A stretch of 64,000 nt of DNA from Aquitalea denitrificans (lineage in GTDB: Bacteria > Pseudomonadota > Gammaproteobacteria > Burkholderiales > Chromobacteriaceae). This document shows positions 1-8,654 of the stretch, piece after piece (the stretch's first letter is position 1; each line of letters opens with the position of its first letter). Location of the stretch: assembly GCF_009856625.1 (NCBI RefSeq), contig NZ_CP047241.1:2666001-2730000 (forward strand), read 5' to 3'. The notes under the pieces are model-generated. The model was not told the DNA's origin. It searched no databases and was given only the letters and a program-made list of their open reading frames with translations. The position numbers were made by a program, and so were the translations under genes.

Positions 1-590
1 TGGAAGATATCGGCCTGGCCATCGGCCTGCCGCAATTGCTGCTGGGCCCCATGGTGGCCATGCTGCTGTATCAGTGCCGGGTCGATGCACGCCATGTATT
101 TGTGCTGGGCCTGCTGTGTATGGCCGCGGCCTGCTGGGAAGGCAGCGGGCTGACCGCTGCCTGGATGGGGCATGACTTCCACCTGGCCCAGCTGCTGCAG
201 GCCATCGGCCAACCCATGGCCGTGGTGTCACTGCTGTTTCTTGCCACCAGCGTGGTGCAGCCGATGGAGGGCGCCTACGTCTCCGGCATCATCAACACCC
301 TGCGCGCCTTTGGCACCCTTGCCGGCAGCGCCATGGTCGGCCGCCTGCTGACACTGCGCACCGACTTCCACCACGAAATGCTGCAGGACCAGGCCAGCTG
401 GCAAGCCAGCCACGCAGCAATCCCGCTGGCAGAGCTGGCCGCCCAGCTCAATGCCCAGGCCAGCACGCTGGCAATTGCCGATGTCTATCGCGTACTGGGC
501 CTGTTTGCCCTGCTGCTGATACCCGCCGTGCTGATGATGCAATACATCCCGGCCCCGGTTCTGCCTTCCCGCCCATCAAACCATGGATGA
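1..590 (+). CDS. MFS drug exporter, DHA2/EmrB type (C-terminal part)
   Basis: The reading frame is open from the window edge (first full codon at 3), so the N-terminal part lies outside. About 195 residues remain. They form hydrophobic segments separated by short polar loops, with a periplasmic-type loop (about residues 115-150) before a last membrane helix near the C-terminus. This matches the last helices of a 14-TM DHA2 (EmrB/QacA) exporter in the inner membrane. The stop overlaps the next gene, an EmrA/HlyD membrane fusion protein, by 8 bp. Translational coupling to an adaptor supports an EmrAB-type tripartite pump. The substrate cannot be read from this fragment. Confidence 0.8.
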   Translation, partial: EDIGLAIGLPQLLLGPMVAMLLYQCRVDARHVFVLGLLCMAAACWEGSGLTAAWMGHDFHLAQLLQAIGQPMAVVSLLFLATSVVQPMEGAYVSGIINTLRAFGTLAGSAMVGRLLTLRTDFHHEMLQDQASWQASHAAIPLAELAAQLNAQASTLAIADVYRVLGLFALLLIPAVLMMQYIPAPVLPSRPSNHG

Positions 591-1635
591 TCCCATGCCG
601 CTGAACAAAACCACCTCCACCCGCATCCTGCTGGGCAGCCTGTCGCTGCTGGCACTGGCCACCGCTTTTTGCTACCTCAACCGCGAGGAATCGGCCGCTG
701 CCACCCAATCCACCGACGATGCCTATGTCGGTGCCGACATGACCCTGATCGCCCCGCAAGTACAGGGGCAGATCAGCCGGGTGCTGGTCAGGGACAACCA
801 GTCCGTCACGCCTGGCACCCCACTACTGGAAATAGACGACCGCGACTTCCGCATTGCGCTGGAGCAGGCCCGTGCCGGCGTGGCCGCCGCCAGCGCCGAC
901 ATCGACAATCTGCAAGCCCAGCTGGCCAGACAGGCCAGCGCCCGGGAACAAGCCCGCGCCACCCTGCAGGCCGACAGCGCCAGCCTGCGCCTGGCCCGGG
1001 CCAACAGCGTACGCTTCAGCAATCTGGCCGAGGACGGTTCCGGCTCGCAGCAGGCGCAACAGCAGGCTGCCGCCCAGCTGGGCATCCAGCAGGCCAATCA
1101 GCAGCGTGATCTGGCCAGCCTGCATGCCGCCGACGAGCAGAGCAAGGTTCTGCAGGCCGAACTGGACAAGGCCAAAGCCGGGCTGCTGCGCGCCCGTGCC
1201 GTGCAGGATGCCGCTGTACTCAACCTGGCCCGCACCCGCATTGCCGCACCGGTGGCTGGCGTGGTGACCCAGCGCGAAGCCCGTACCGGCGCGCTGGCCA
1301 GCATCGGCAAGCCGCTGATGATGCTGGTACCACTGCAGGCGCTGTACGTGGAGGCCAACTTCCGCGAAACCCAGCTGGCCGGCTTGCGCGTCGGCCAGCC
1401 GGTCACGCTGGAAGTGGACGCCCTGCCCGGCACCCGCCTGCACGGCCATATTGCCAGCATTGCCGCAGCCAGCGGTGCCAGCCTGTCACCGCTGCCCGCC
1501 CACAATGCCACCGGCAACTTCACCAAGATCGTGCAGCGTCTGCCGGTGCGCATAGAACTGGATGCCGGACAAGCTCAGCTAACCGCCCTGCGAGTGGGTA
1601 TGTCGGTGCGCCCGGAAGTGCAAGTCCACTCATGA
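583..1635 (+). CDS. HlyD/EmrA-family membrane fusion protein
   Basis: 350 aa. A single N-terminal membrane anchor (about residues 13-30) is followed by the HlyD biotinyl-lipoyl motif (DDAYVGADMTLIAPQVQG, near 45-65). A long Ala/Gln-rich coiled-coil hairpin spans about 85-215, then the second half-lipoyl segment (IAAPVAGVVTQRE) and a beta-barrel domain. This is the usual periplasmic adaptor of EmrA-type pumps, linking the MFS exporter to an outer-membrane channel. The start at 583 overlaps the exporter gene by 8 bp; an in-frame ATG at 595 is an alternative. No TolC-like channel gene is visible next to it. Confidence 0.9.
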   Translation: MDDPMPLNKTTSTRILLGSLSLLALATAFCYLNREESAAATQSTDDAYVGADMTLIAPQVQGQISRVLVRDNQSVTPGTPLLEIDDRDFRIALEQARAGVAAASADIDNLQAQLARQASAREQARATLQADSASLRLARANSVRFSNLAEDGSGSQQAQQQAAAQLGIQQANQQRDLASLHAADEQSKVLQAELDKAKAGLLRARAVQDAAVLNLARTRIAAPVAGVVTQREARTGALASIGKPLMMLVPLQALYVEANFRETQLAGLRVGQPVTLEVDALPGTRLHGHIASIAAASGASLSPLPAHNATGNFTKIVQRLPVRIELDAGQAQLTALRVGMSVRPEVQVHS

Positions 1636-1663
1636 CAGCCCACCCACACACGGGAGAAGGAAA

Positions 1664-2101
1664 ATGACCACCGCGATATCACCTGGCTTCAATCAACTCA
1701 CCATCAATCTGGAGACGGCACAGCAATTACTATCAGCCGCCAGCACCACGGCAGCACAAGGAAACTGGTCCATCAGTGTGGCCATCGTCGATACCAGCGG
1801 TGCGCTGGTGGCATTCGCAAAGCATGACCACGCCATCGGAATCAGCCCGGATGTCGCGATCGGCAAAGCCCGTACTGCCGCATTGCTTCAAGCACCTTCT
1901 GGCATGTTTGAAAACTTCATCAATCAGGGCCAACCCAGCTTCCTGGCAACCCCGGGCACTACGCCACTGGAAGGGGGCATACCACTGCAATGGCAGGGAA
2001 CGCTCATCGGCGCCATTGGCGTCAGCGGCGCGCATGGCCCCAATGACACCCATATAGCATTACAAGCGGCACAGGCACTGGGCCTGACAAATGCTCATTG
2101 A
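1664..2101 (+). CDS. GlcG/HbpS-family heme-binding-like protein (DUF336)
   Basis: 145 aa, preceded by a good SD (GGGAGAAGG). The protein has the GlcG/HbpS pattern: an N-terminal helix, a central VAIVDTSGALVAFAKHD strand pair, AIGKARTAA, and a Gly-rich end with GAIGVSGA. The family fold is alpha-beta; some members bind heme, while others sit in glycolate or catabolic operons without a known activity. There is no signal peptide, so it is probably cytoplasmic. It is 28 bp downstream of the fusion protein and 16 bp before the SDR start, so it is probably in the same operon. The biochemical role is unknown. Confidence 0.85.
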   Translation: MTTAISPGFNQLTINLETAQQLLSAASTTAAQGNWSISVAIVDTSGALVAFAKHDHAIGISPDVAIGKARTAALLQAPSGMFENFINQGQPSFLATPGTTPLEGGIPLQWQGTLIGAIGVSGAHGPNDTHIALQAAQALGLTNAH

Positions 2102-2117
2102 GCAAAAGGAGAAGAAC

Positions 2118-2846
2118 GTGGCAAACCTGAACAAACAAACCATCGTCATCATAGGCGGTAGCTCCGGCATCGGCCTGCGCATTGCCGAACTGGCGGCCGC
2201 AGAAGGGGCACGCATCATCATTGCCGGACGCAATACAGAACGGCTGGCCGCAGCGCAAAGCAGGCTGCAACAACTGGGTGCAGCGGTCAGCAGCCATCAG
2301 GTCGATGCCCACGACCACCAGGCACTGGAGCAATGGTTCGCCACCTTGCCGGATTTCAATCATCTGGTTTCCATGGTCGGTGACGTCATGGGCGGAGGCT
2401 TCCTGCAAGCTGACATGACCGAAATCCGCCGGGTAATGGAGTCGAAATTCTTTACCAACATTCGCATCGGCCAACTTGCGGCAGGAAAGCTGCTCAAGGG
2501 TGGCAGCCTGCTGTTCACCTCCGGCACCGGTGGGCGTGCCCAACACGCCTGCGCCAGCTATGTCGGCAATCTGGGTATCAATGCACTGGTACAGGGCCTT
2601 GCTGCCGAACTGGCACCGCGTGCCCGGGTGAATGCTGTATCACCCACCTGGACGCTGACCCCCTTCTGGCGCGACATGCCGCCGGAACAGCGAGACCAGA
2701 TCAAGGTCCGCTTCGAACACGACATTCCACTGCAACGCCTGGCAACAATTGACGAACTGGCTACCAGCTACCTGTTTTTGCTGCAAAACGACTTCATCAC
2801 CGGACAACATGTCGCGGTCGATGGCGGCATCATGCTGGGTAGCTGA
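2118..2846 (+). CDS. short-chain dehydrogenase/reductase
   Basis: 242 aa from a GTG start at 2118. It was chosen because AAAGGAGA lies 6 bp upstream; the longer frame starting at ATG 2091 has no SD and overlaps the previous gene. Classical SDR features are visible: the NAD(P)-binding GGSSGIGLRIAE near the N-terminus, an Arg after the second strand (AGRNTERL, suggesting NADPH), SYVGNLGINALVQGLA in place of the usual YxxxK segment, and a C-terminal VDGGIMLGS. The active-site lysine of YxxxK appears replaced (Y-VGN), so catalysis may be altered. The substrate is unknown. Confidence 0.85.
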   Translation: MANLNKQTIVIIGGSSGIGLRIAELAAAEGARIIIAGRNTERLAAAQSRLQQLGAAVSSHQVDAHDHQALEQWFATLPDFNHLVSMVGDVMGGGFLQADMTEIRRVMESKFFTNIRIGQLAAGKLLKGGSLLFTSGTGGRAQHACASYVGNLGINALVQGLAAELAPRARVNAVSPTWTLTPFWRDMPPEQRDQIKVRFEHDIPLQRLATIDELATSYLFLLQNDFITGQHVAVDGGIMLGS

Positions 2847-2869
2847 CATCCGACATCAAAGGAATGGAA

Positions 2870-3178
2870 ATGCAAGGATTCCAGATTACCTTTTACACCC
2901 GGCAAGACCGCTTGCACGGGCATGCACCACTGGCACAGTGGCTGCTGGAACTGGCACACGAACTGGCAATCGGTGGTGCCACCCTGAACGGTAGCGTGGA
3001 AGGACTGGGCCATGATGGCCGCTTTCATGCCATTACGTTGTTTGATCTTTCGGAACAGCCGGTACAGGTCATCATGGTTGTTACTGCCGAGGAACGCGAA
3101 CGCCTGTTTCACCGCCTCCGGCAAGAACAAGTGAACGTTCTTTACGTTGCCCAAGCGGTTGAATATGGATTTACCTAG
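2870..3178 (+). CDS. DUF190 family protein
   Basis: 102 aa from ATG 2870, which has AAAGGA at good spacing; ATG 2864 is too close to it. The sequence follows the DUF190 pattern: ITFYTRQDRLHGHAPLAQWLLELA, then GGATLNGSVEGLGHDGRFHAITLFDLSEQPVQVIMVV. DUF190 proteins are small, with a PII-like ferredoxin fold, and often lie beside fluoride exporters (CrcB); no CrcB is seen here. It is the last gene of the rightward run that starts with the MFS pump. Its role is unknown. Confidence 0.75.
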   Translation: MQGFQITFYTRQDRLHGHAPLAQWLLELAHELAIGGATLNGSVEGLGHDGRFHAITLFDLSEQPVQVIMVVTAEERERLFHRLRQEQVNVLYVAQAVEYGFT

Positions 3179-3277
3179 AGTCAGGCAAAAAGGTAAGTGG
3201 GCTCAGATAGCCGAGAATTTCGGAGTATCAGAAGCCGATCAAGCTCACGCGGTAGTATCTGACGCCGGCATCTCCAT

Positions 3278-3308
3278 AAAAAAAGCCCGATTGATACCGG
3301 GCTTTTTT
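3278..3308. terminator. Rho-independent terminator
   Basis: The inverted repeat GCCCG (3285-3289) / CGGGC (3298-3302) has an 8-nt loop. It is flanked by six A on the left and six T on the right that extend the stem. It can act in both directions: it ends the DUF190 operon and the leftward porin transcript approaches it from the other side. Confidence 0.8.
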
Positions 3309-3372
3309 AACACTTTTTCCGGGGGCATGTCCGATGTTATGCGTAAACCAGTCGGAACCCCTCACCACTCAA

Positions 3373-3488
3373 ACTGACTGCTTAGGTCGACCAACTGACG
3401 ATGCATCAGCTAGGTCGGCGGCAGTTCGACCGAAGCTGCCTTTCAGCAGAATGGGGCACCATGGCCGGATTACACAGAATTGTGGACA
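3373..3488 (-). repeat. dispersed repeat, copy A (IS256-like end plus GGCCGAAC hairpin)
   Basis: Read on the minus strand it begins TGTCCACAATTCTGTGTAAT (from 3488). A variable spacer follows, then GCTTCGGTCGAACTGCCGCC and a hairpin around GTCAGTTGGTC. The same order of blocks occurs at 24127-24197, 45295-45420 and 51384-51520. The first block resembles the terminal repeat of IS256-family elements. It fills the 370-bp gap between the DUF190 gene and the porin together with the terminator. Confidence 0.6.
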
Positions 3489-3550
3489 TGCCCTATTCAT
3501 GGAGCCGGAGCCCCGCCGGGAGCCTGCCAGATGGCTATTTCAACGACAGG

Positions 3551-4726
3551 CTAGAATGCCGTACCAAGACCAATCCCCAGTACGCGCACGCAGGACCCAT
3601 CAGCCAGCACCACCGTATCGCTGGCATTGCTACCCGTCACAACCGGGCTGAAGCCAAGGTTGACGTTTTGGGCCGCCCCGTTATGAATCACGCTGTAGTA
3701 GCTGAACAGGCTGGTTTTTCTGGACAGGGCATAAGTTGCACCCACTACCCATTGGTGCGCCTTGAAGTCATCCGCCTGATCCAGGGTCGTGTTGTGCAAG
3801 GCACCCAGTTCGTTCCACGAGGCTTTGAGCGCCAAGCGTTCGTTGACGGACTGGCTGACGGCAACAGTCCAGGCGGTTTGTCGCATGCGGCTACCACCAC
3901 TTGTCGCGTCGTATCGTCCCTGCTCGATGCCGGCCCCGAGCAAGGTGCCGGTGCTAAACTGCCAGGCTGCAATCAGCTTGTAGTAGTCAATCGATTTACC
4001 CGGCGCAGTCGCCGCCGAGCCGTAAGCGCCACCGGCATAGCCGGCGACATCATTCTGATGATCCCAGCCCAGCCCCAGCTTGAAAGGCCCATTGCTGTAT
4101 TTTGCCGCCAAATCCAGACGCGTCTTGTTACTGCCATTGGTTTGCGTTTCATCCACACCCCAGGAGGCAGCAAGCTGAACAGGACCAAGCAAAGGCGAAG
4201 TGTAGTGAACGGAATTCTTCAGCCGCGTTTCACCCCGGCTGAAAATCTGGTAATAACCCGGCCCGGTACCCCAGGTATCGGCAGCGGTATTGCCCATGAC
4301 ATCGATGCCAAAATCACTGACACTGCCCACCAGGGTTTTGTAGGCGGTATCGTTATAGCCGGCAATCAGCCGTCCCCAGTCACGGTTATCCAGACCGACA
4401 AAGGAGTTGCGACTGGCCAGGGTGGCGGTCTGCCCCCAGTCATTGCTTCCCCCCTGAGTTACATCCCGCAAGCTGGATTCAACTTGCCAGATGGCTTTGC
4501 TGCCATTGCCCAGGTCTTCGAATCCCTTGAAGCCGATGCGGGAGTTGGCGTCGGACAAGCGGGTATAGCGTGGCTTGCTGCTACTACCACCGGTCGCGCT
4601 GGCCGAGTCGATGGCCACGCCGATATAGCCATAAATAGAAACGCTGTCGCTATTACTTTCTGCATGCGCTGCAGCAGCACTGACCGACAATACGGCCAAT
4701 GCCAGCAGCCGGATATGGCTGGACAT
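3551..4726 (-). CDS. Gram-negative general porin (trimeric OmpC/Porin_4 type)
   Basis: About 391 aa. An N-terminal signal peptide ends near AAAAHA. The mature start SVSIYGYIGVAIDS is typical of neisserial/burkholderial porins, as are SRIGFKGFEDLGNGSKAIWQ and RNSFVGL and the C-terminal Phe needed for outer-membrane assembly. The start at 4726 has AAAGGA 8 bp upstream; ATG 4729 is adjacent. This SD overlaps the stop of ribB (4738), so the porin is the third gene of the LysR-ribB-porin run. The context suggests it may admit the aromatic acid handled by the divergent decarboxylase operon (inference). Confidence 0.93.
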   Translation of the reverse strand: MSSHIRLLALAVLSVSAAAAHAESNSDSVSIYGYIGVAIDSASATGGSSSKPRYTRLSDANSRIGFKGFEDLGNGSKAIWQVESSLRDVTQGGSNDWGQTATLASRNSFVGLDNRDWGRLIAGYNDTAYKTLVGSVSDFGIDVMGNTAADTWGTGPGYYQIFSRGETRLKNSVHYTSPLLGPVQLAASWGVDETQTNGSNKTRLDLAAKYSNGPFKLGLGWDHQNDVAGYAGGAYGSAATAPGKSIDYYKLIAAWQFSTGTLLGAGIEQGRYDATSGGSRMRQTAWTVAVSQSVNERLALKASWNELGALHNTTLDQADDFKAHQWVVGATYALSRKTSLFSYYSVIHNGAAQNVNLGFSPVVTGSNASDTVVLADGSCVRVLGIGLGTAF

Positions 4727-4737
4727 CATGTATTCCT

Positions 4738-5433
4738 TTAAAGCGTGGAGAATTCAGTGCGGACGGCGTGAAGAAAGGCCAGTTCGGATTGATCCAGCAA
4801 ACGGCTGCGATACAGCGCAATGTCCTCGATGCTGAGAACCGGCAACTGGTAACGCTGCGCATAGGCGTCAATGGCGGTCCCGGTCAGCATGCGGCCGTCC
4901 TCGCACATCAGTTCGCAGATCACTCCGGCCGGGGGCAGGCCGGCCAGCAGACACAGATCAACGCTGCCTTCGGTATGACCACGGCGAACCAACACGCCGC
5001 CGGGGTTGGCAATCAGCGGGAAAACATGGCCAGGACGTACCAGATCGTCGGGGCCGGCATGCTCAGCCAGCACCGCTTTGATAGTGTGAACCCGGTCGGC
5101 AGCACTGACACCGGTGCTGATGCCAAAGCGGGCATCCACACTCACGGTAAAGGCCGTGCCTTCCTTGCTCTGGTTCTGCGCCACCATGTAGGGCAGCTGC
5201 ATGGCATCCGCCAGCGCCTGGGTCAGGGTGAGGCAGACTATGCCGCTGCCGTCATGAATCATCCTGGCCATCCACTTGTGGTTGATCATGCAGGCCGGCA
5301 TGACCAGGTCGGCCTCGTTTTCCCGGTCCGCGTCATCGGTCAGAACCACGGGAAGGCCGCGCCGGAAGGCATTGATGGCTGCCAATACTCTAGATTTCAG
5401 GTCCAGCATGCTGTTTACCTCGAAGTACTTCAT
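4738..5433 (-). CDS. ribB: 3,4-dihydroxy-2-butanone 4-phosphate synthase
   Basis: 231 aa. RibB makes the four-carbon precursor of riboflavin from ribulose 5-phosphate. The signature DDADRENEADL (near 34-44) with its acidic metal ligands, the TGVSAADR segment, and RRGHTEGSVDL are all present. The length equals stand-alone RibB; there is no GTP cyclohydrolase II domain. Its start codon overlaps the LysR stop (ATGA), and it sits back-to-back with a UbiD/UbiX operon. UbiX needs FMN to make prenyl-FMN, so this copy probably boosts flavin supply for the decarboxylase. A housekeeping ribB probably exists elsewhere. Confidence 0.93.
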   Translation of the reverse strand: MKYFEVNSMLDLKSRVLAAINAFRRGLPVVLTDDADRENEADLVMPACMINHKWMARMIHDGSGIVCLTLTQALADAMQLPYMVAQNQSKEGTAFTVSVDARFGISTGVSAADRVHTIKAVLAEHAGPDDLVRPGHVFPLIANPGGVLVRRGHTEGSVDLCLLAGLPPAGVICELMCEDGRMLTGTAIDAYAQRYQLPVLSIEDIALYRSRLLDQSELAFLHAVRTEFSTL

Positions 5434-6329
5434 GAATGACTGGCAGGAAAGGGGTAGCCATGCTCGACAATTTCCATCAGTTCTTTCATGTAGGAAGCGG
5501 TGGTCAATTTGACGATTGATGGAAAAAATATCTGTGGCGATGGAAATATTTCCATTGCCTTGCTGTGATGCAGCCTGTCCGGTTTTATTTCCGATTCCGG
5601 CAACAAGGCCACGCCCTGCAGTCCCGATTCAAGCCATTCCAGCAATAAACCGGGCTGGGATATATGCATGGCAATATGTGGCTCCACGCCACCTTTACGC
5701 ATGTGGTCCTGCAAGAATTCAAAAGTCCCGGTCCCGTTGGCTCGGCGTAATAAAAGCAGTGGATACTGACTGAGTTCCGAAAGATGCATGGCGTTTTTAT
5801 CAGGATCATTCAACAGGCTTTTACTGATAACAGCCTGCACCTTGATGGGAGAAAATGTAATGCAATCAAAACCATCGTTCTTTGCCGGCTTCTGAATCAG
5901 TGCAATGTCGATTAAACCATTATTCAACAGCACTTCCAGATGGCTGGAATCGGAAACCGTCACGCCAATTTCCACATCCGGGTGGCGCTGTTTTATCTCC
6001 ATGATCAGCGGTGAGAAATAAGACTGAAACAAATGGGACAAGCCGATACGCAGCAGTTTTGTTTCCTGCTTGGCCAGGGCTATCGTTTCCATGACAGTGT
6101 CAGACACACTTCTTAATATTTCACTGGCGCGCTTGTAAAGATGAAACCCCGCCACGGTAGGTTCAATACGGCGTCCATTGCGGAAAAACAAGGGAACACC
6201 CACTTCATCTTCCAGCTCATGCAGCCTTTTGCTTAATGGCGGCTGCGCCATGTTCAATATGCGTGCGGCATGCGTAATATTGCCTTGCTCCACTACAGTA
6301 CAAAAATAACGTAAGCGCTTGAGATCCAT
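5430..6329 (-). CDS. LysR-family regulator of the ubiD locus
   Basis: 299 aa. The N-terminal winged helix-turn-helix covers about 1-60 (HAARILNMAQPPLSKRLHELEDEVG), followed by a LysR effector-binding domain. It is transcribed away from the UbiD operon across a 188-bp gap that holds two palindromes, and it overlaps ribB by 4 bp. This is the standard arrangement for a LysR activator that senses the substrate of the divergent operon and represses itself. The effector is probably an aromatic acid (inference). Confidence 0.92.
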   Translation of the reverse strand: MDLKRLRYFCTVVEQGNITHAARILNMAQPPLSKRLHELEDEVGVPLFFRNGRRIEPTVAGFHLYKRASEILRSVSDTVMETIALAKQETKLLRIGLSHLFQSYFSPLIMEIKQRHPDVEIGVTVSDSSHLEVLLNNGLIDIALIQKPAKNDGFDCITFSPIKVQAVISKSLLNDPDKNAMHLSELSQYPLLLLRRANGTGTFEFLQDHMRKGGVEPHIAMHISQPGLLLEWLESGLQGVALLPESEIKPDRLHHSKAMEIFPSPQIFFPSIVKLTTASYMKELMEIVEHGYPFPASHS

Positions 6330-6396
6330 ATCATTCTCCTTGGGCGCATTCTGGTTTTGTGACCTATTTCAAACGTTGATTCAGATCAAATCGAAA

Positions 6397-6410
6397 TGTA
6401 ATCGATTACA
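6397..6410. promoter_or_regulatory. perfect 14-bp palindrome, candidate operator
   Basis: TGTAATCGATTACA is a perfect palindrome in the LysR/ubiD intergenic region, 68 bp upstream of the LysR start. A palindrome here suits the recognition site of a LysR dimer or another regulator. Binding is inferred from position only. Confidence 0.45.
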
Positions 6411-6415
6411 CCAAG

Positions 6416-6437
6416 TTGGTATGGCATGCCGCACCAA
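6416..6437. promoter_or_regulatory. imperfect 22-bp palindrome with LysR-type TTGGT...ACCAA arms
   Basis: TTGGT and ACCAA arms flank the symmetric core GGCATGCC. It is only 6 bp beyond the first palindrome and about 80 bp before the UbiD start. The paired sites could be the recognition and activation sites of the divergent LysR protein (inference). Confidence 0.45.
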
Positions 6438-6517
6438 AACGGTATTTTTTTGCCAGGCTGAAAATCTTTATATTCGTCGCTGAGAAATCAACTAACCGAC
6501 GTAATGAAAGGTAAATC

Positions 6518-8005
6518 ATGCTTTGCAAATCCGATCATCCCGTGCACGACCTGCGCTCCGCGCTGGCACTGTTGCAGTCCCTGCCCGGTGAATTTGTCAG
6601 TACCGATACCGAGGTAGATCCGGAAGCCGAACTGTCTGGGGTATACCGCTACGTCGGTGCCGGTGGCACCTGCATGCGCCCTACCCGCAAAGGCGGGCCG
6701 GTGATGATGTTCAACAAGGTGAAAGGCTTCCCGGGCTTCAAGGTGGTGATTGGCCTGGTTGGTTCGCGCAAGCGTGTCGGCCATTTGCTGGGCTGCGCGC
6801 CGGAACGGCTGGGTCATATACTGAAAGAGGCGGTACAGCACCCGGTGGCACCGGTTGAGGTAGGCCAGGACAAGGCCCAGTGTCAGGAAGTGGTCCACTA
6901 TGCCAGCGACCCGTCCTTTGACCTGCGCACCCTGCTGCCAGCCCCCACCAATACCGAAGAAGATGCCGGCCCCTACATCACCATGGGCATGTGCTACGCA
7001 TCTGACCCGGAAACCGGCGAATCCGACATCACCATCCACCGCCTGTGCGTACAAAGCCGGGATGAGCTATCCATGTGGCTGACACCTGGCCGCCATATCG
7101 ACGCCTTCCGCCAGAAGGCCGAAGCCGCAGGCAAACCGCTGCCCATTTCCATCAGCATTGGCGTGGATCCAGCCATCGAGATTGCCGCCTGCTTCGAACC
7201 GCCGACCACCCCGCTGGGCTTTGATGAACTGAATGTGGCCGGTGCCATTCGTGGTCGCCCGGTAGAGCTGTCGCGCTGTCTGACCATTCCGGCCAGAGCC
7301 ATTGCCCATGCCGAAGTGGTGATTGAAGGCGAACTGCTGCCCAATGTACGGGTGCGTGAAGACCAGAACACGGATACCGGCAAGGCCATGCCGGAGTTTC
7401 CCGGCTATACCGGCGAATCCAAAGATGCGCTGCCGGTTATCAAGGTGAAGGCCATCACCCACCGCCGCAATCCCATCCTGCAAACCACCGTGGGCCCGGG
7501 TGAAGAGCATGTGAATCTGGCAGGCATTCCGACCGAGGCCAGCATCCTGGACATGGTGGATCGCGCCATGCCGGGCAAATTGCTCAATGTGTTTGCCCAC
7601 TCCTCCGGTGGCGGCAAGTTCCTGGCGGTTCTGCAATTCAAGAAATCGGCACCCGTGGATGAAGGCCGTCAGCGCCAGGCTGCCTTGCTGGCCTTCTCGG
7701 CCTTCCCGGAACTCAAGCATGTGATTCTGGTGGATGAAGACGTCGATATTTTCGATACCGACGATGTGCTGTGGGCCATGCAAACCCGCTATCAGGGTGA
7801 TGTCAGCACAGTCTTCATTCCGGGCGTGCGTTGCCATCCGCTGGATCCTTCGCAGATTCCGGCCTTCAGCCCCAGCATTCGTCAGGCGGGTTCTTCGTGC
7901 AAAACCATTTTCGACTGCACGGTGCCTTTTGATCTGAAGTCCCACTTTGAACGTTCCAAATTCAAAGAAGTGGATGTAAAGCGCTTCCTGCCTGATTTTG
8001 AATAA
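6518..8005 (+). CDS. UbiD-family hydroxyarylic acid decarboxylase (gallate/protocatechuate type)
   Basis: 495 aa. Prenyl-FMN-dependent, non-oxidative decarboxylase of an aromatic acid. Motifs of the LpdC/AroY/ShdC group are clear through the whole length: ELSGVYRYVGAGGTCMRPT, APTNTEEDAGPYITMGM, EPPTTPLGFDELNVAGAIRG, GKAMPEFPGYTGE, AGIPTEASILDMVDRAMPGK and ILVDEDVDIFD. The length equals that of gallate decarboxylase and pyrrole-2-carboxylate decarboxylase. It is followed 10 bp later by a UbiX-like gene that would make its cofactor. The substrate (gallate, protocatechuate, 4-hydroxybenzoate or a heteroaromatic acid) cannot be fixed from the sequence. Confidence 0.92.
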   Translation: MLCKSDHPVHDLRSALALLQSLPGEFVSTDTEVDPEAELSGVYRYVGAGGTCMRPTRKGGPVMMFNKVKGFPGFKVVIGLVGSRKRVGHLLGCAPERLGHILKEAVQHPVAPVEVGQDKAQCQEVVHYASDPSFDLRTLLPAPTNTEEDAGPYITMGMCYASDPETGESDITIHRLCVQSRDELSMWLTPGRHIDAFRQKAEAAGKPLPISISIGVDPAIEIAACFEPPTTPLGFDELNVAGAIRGRPVELSRCLTIPARAIAHAEVVIEGELLPNVRVREDQNTDTGKAMPEFPGYTGESKDALPVIKVKAITHRRNPILQTTVGPGEEHVNLAGIPTEASILDMVDRAMPGKLLNVFAHSSGGGKFLAVLQFKKSAPVDEGRQRQAALLAFSAFPELKHVILVDEDVDIFDTDDVLWAMQTRYQGDVSTVFIPGVRCHPLDPSQIPAFSPSIRQAGSSCKTIFDCTVPFDLKSHFERSKFKEVDVKRFLPDFE

Positions 8006-8015
8006 GGAGTAAATC

Positions 8016-8642
8016 ATGAGTACACGGCGCATCATCATCGGCATCAGTGGAGCAACCGGTTTCCAGTACGGCTACAAGGCTTTGCAATTGCTGCAGGCCA
8101 TGGATGTCGAGGTTCATCTGGTGATTTCCCGCGGGGCGGAAATGACCCGGACCCTGGAAACCGACTACCAGCGAGAAGAAGTCCTGAGCATGGCCGATGT
8201 GGTTCACCCACTGGCCAATCTGGGCGCTTCGATTGCCAGTGGTTCGTTCAAGACACTGGGAATGCTGATTGCGCCGTGTTCCATGCGGACACTTGCGTCC
8301 ATTGCACATGCCATGACGGACAATTTGCTGACCCGTGCCGCGGATGTCGTCCTGAAAGACCGACGTCGGCTGGTATTGATGGCCAGAGAAACGCCGTTGA
8401 ATCTGGCGCACCTGGACAATATGCGCAAAGTCACCGAGATGGGCGGCATCATCTTTCCGCCGGTTCCTGCGCTGTATCAACGTCCACAAACCCTGGATGA
8501 CGTGATTACCCACAGCGTGGGACGCGCACTGGATCTGTTCGATCTGGAGGTCAACAGCCTGCCCAGATGGGGCGAGACCGCCCCTGGTGACAACGCAACT
8601 CGCCCGGTCAGCCATGAACTGGCCTGGGCAACACAAAACTAG
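8016..8642 (+). CDS. ubiX: UbiX-family flavin prenyltransferase (decarboxylase subunit B)
   Basis: 208 aa with AAGGAG 6 bp before the ATG. It has the UbiX pattern: GISGATGFQYG near the N-terminus (FMN binding), ASGSFKTLGMLIAPCSMRTLA, and LLTRAADVVLKDRRRLVLMARETPL, ending in the usual VGRALDLF. It makes prenyl-FMN from FMN and dimethylallyl phosphate for the neighbouring UbiD enzyme. As the second gene of the operon it is probably dedicated to this decarboxylase rather than to ubiquinone synthesis. The C-terminus is somewhat longer than usual (about 20 residues). Confidence 0.93.
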   Translation: MSTRRIIIGISGATGFQYGYKALQLLQAMDVEVHLVISRGAEMTRTLETDYQREEVLSMADVVHPLANLGASIASGSFKTLGMLIAPCSMRTLASIAHAMTDNLLTRAADVVLKDRRRLVLMARETPLNLAHLDNMRKVTEMGGIIFPPVPALYQRPQTLDDVITHSVGRALDLFDLEVNSLPRWGETAPGDNATRPVSHELAWATQN

Positions 8643-8654
8643 AGGTATACAGCC

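Noticed and set aside
3401..4741. 446-codon plus-strand frame opposite the porin
   Set aside because: It is antisense to a porin that has a signal peptide, family motifs, a C-terminal Phe and an SD. The plus-strand translation has no recognisable domain and no SD.
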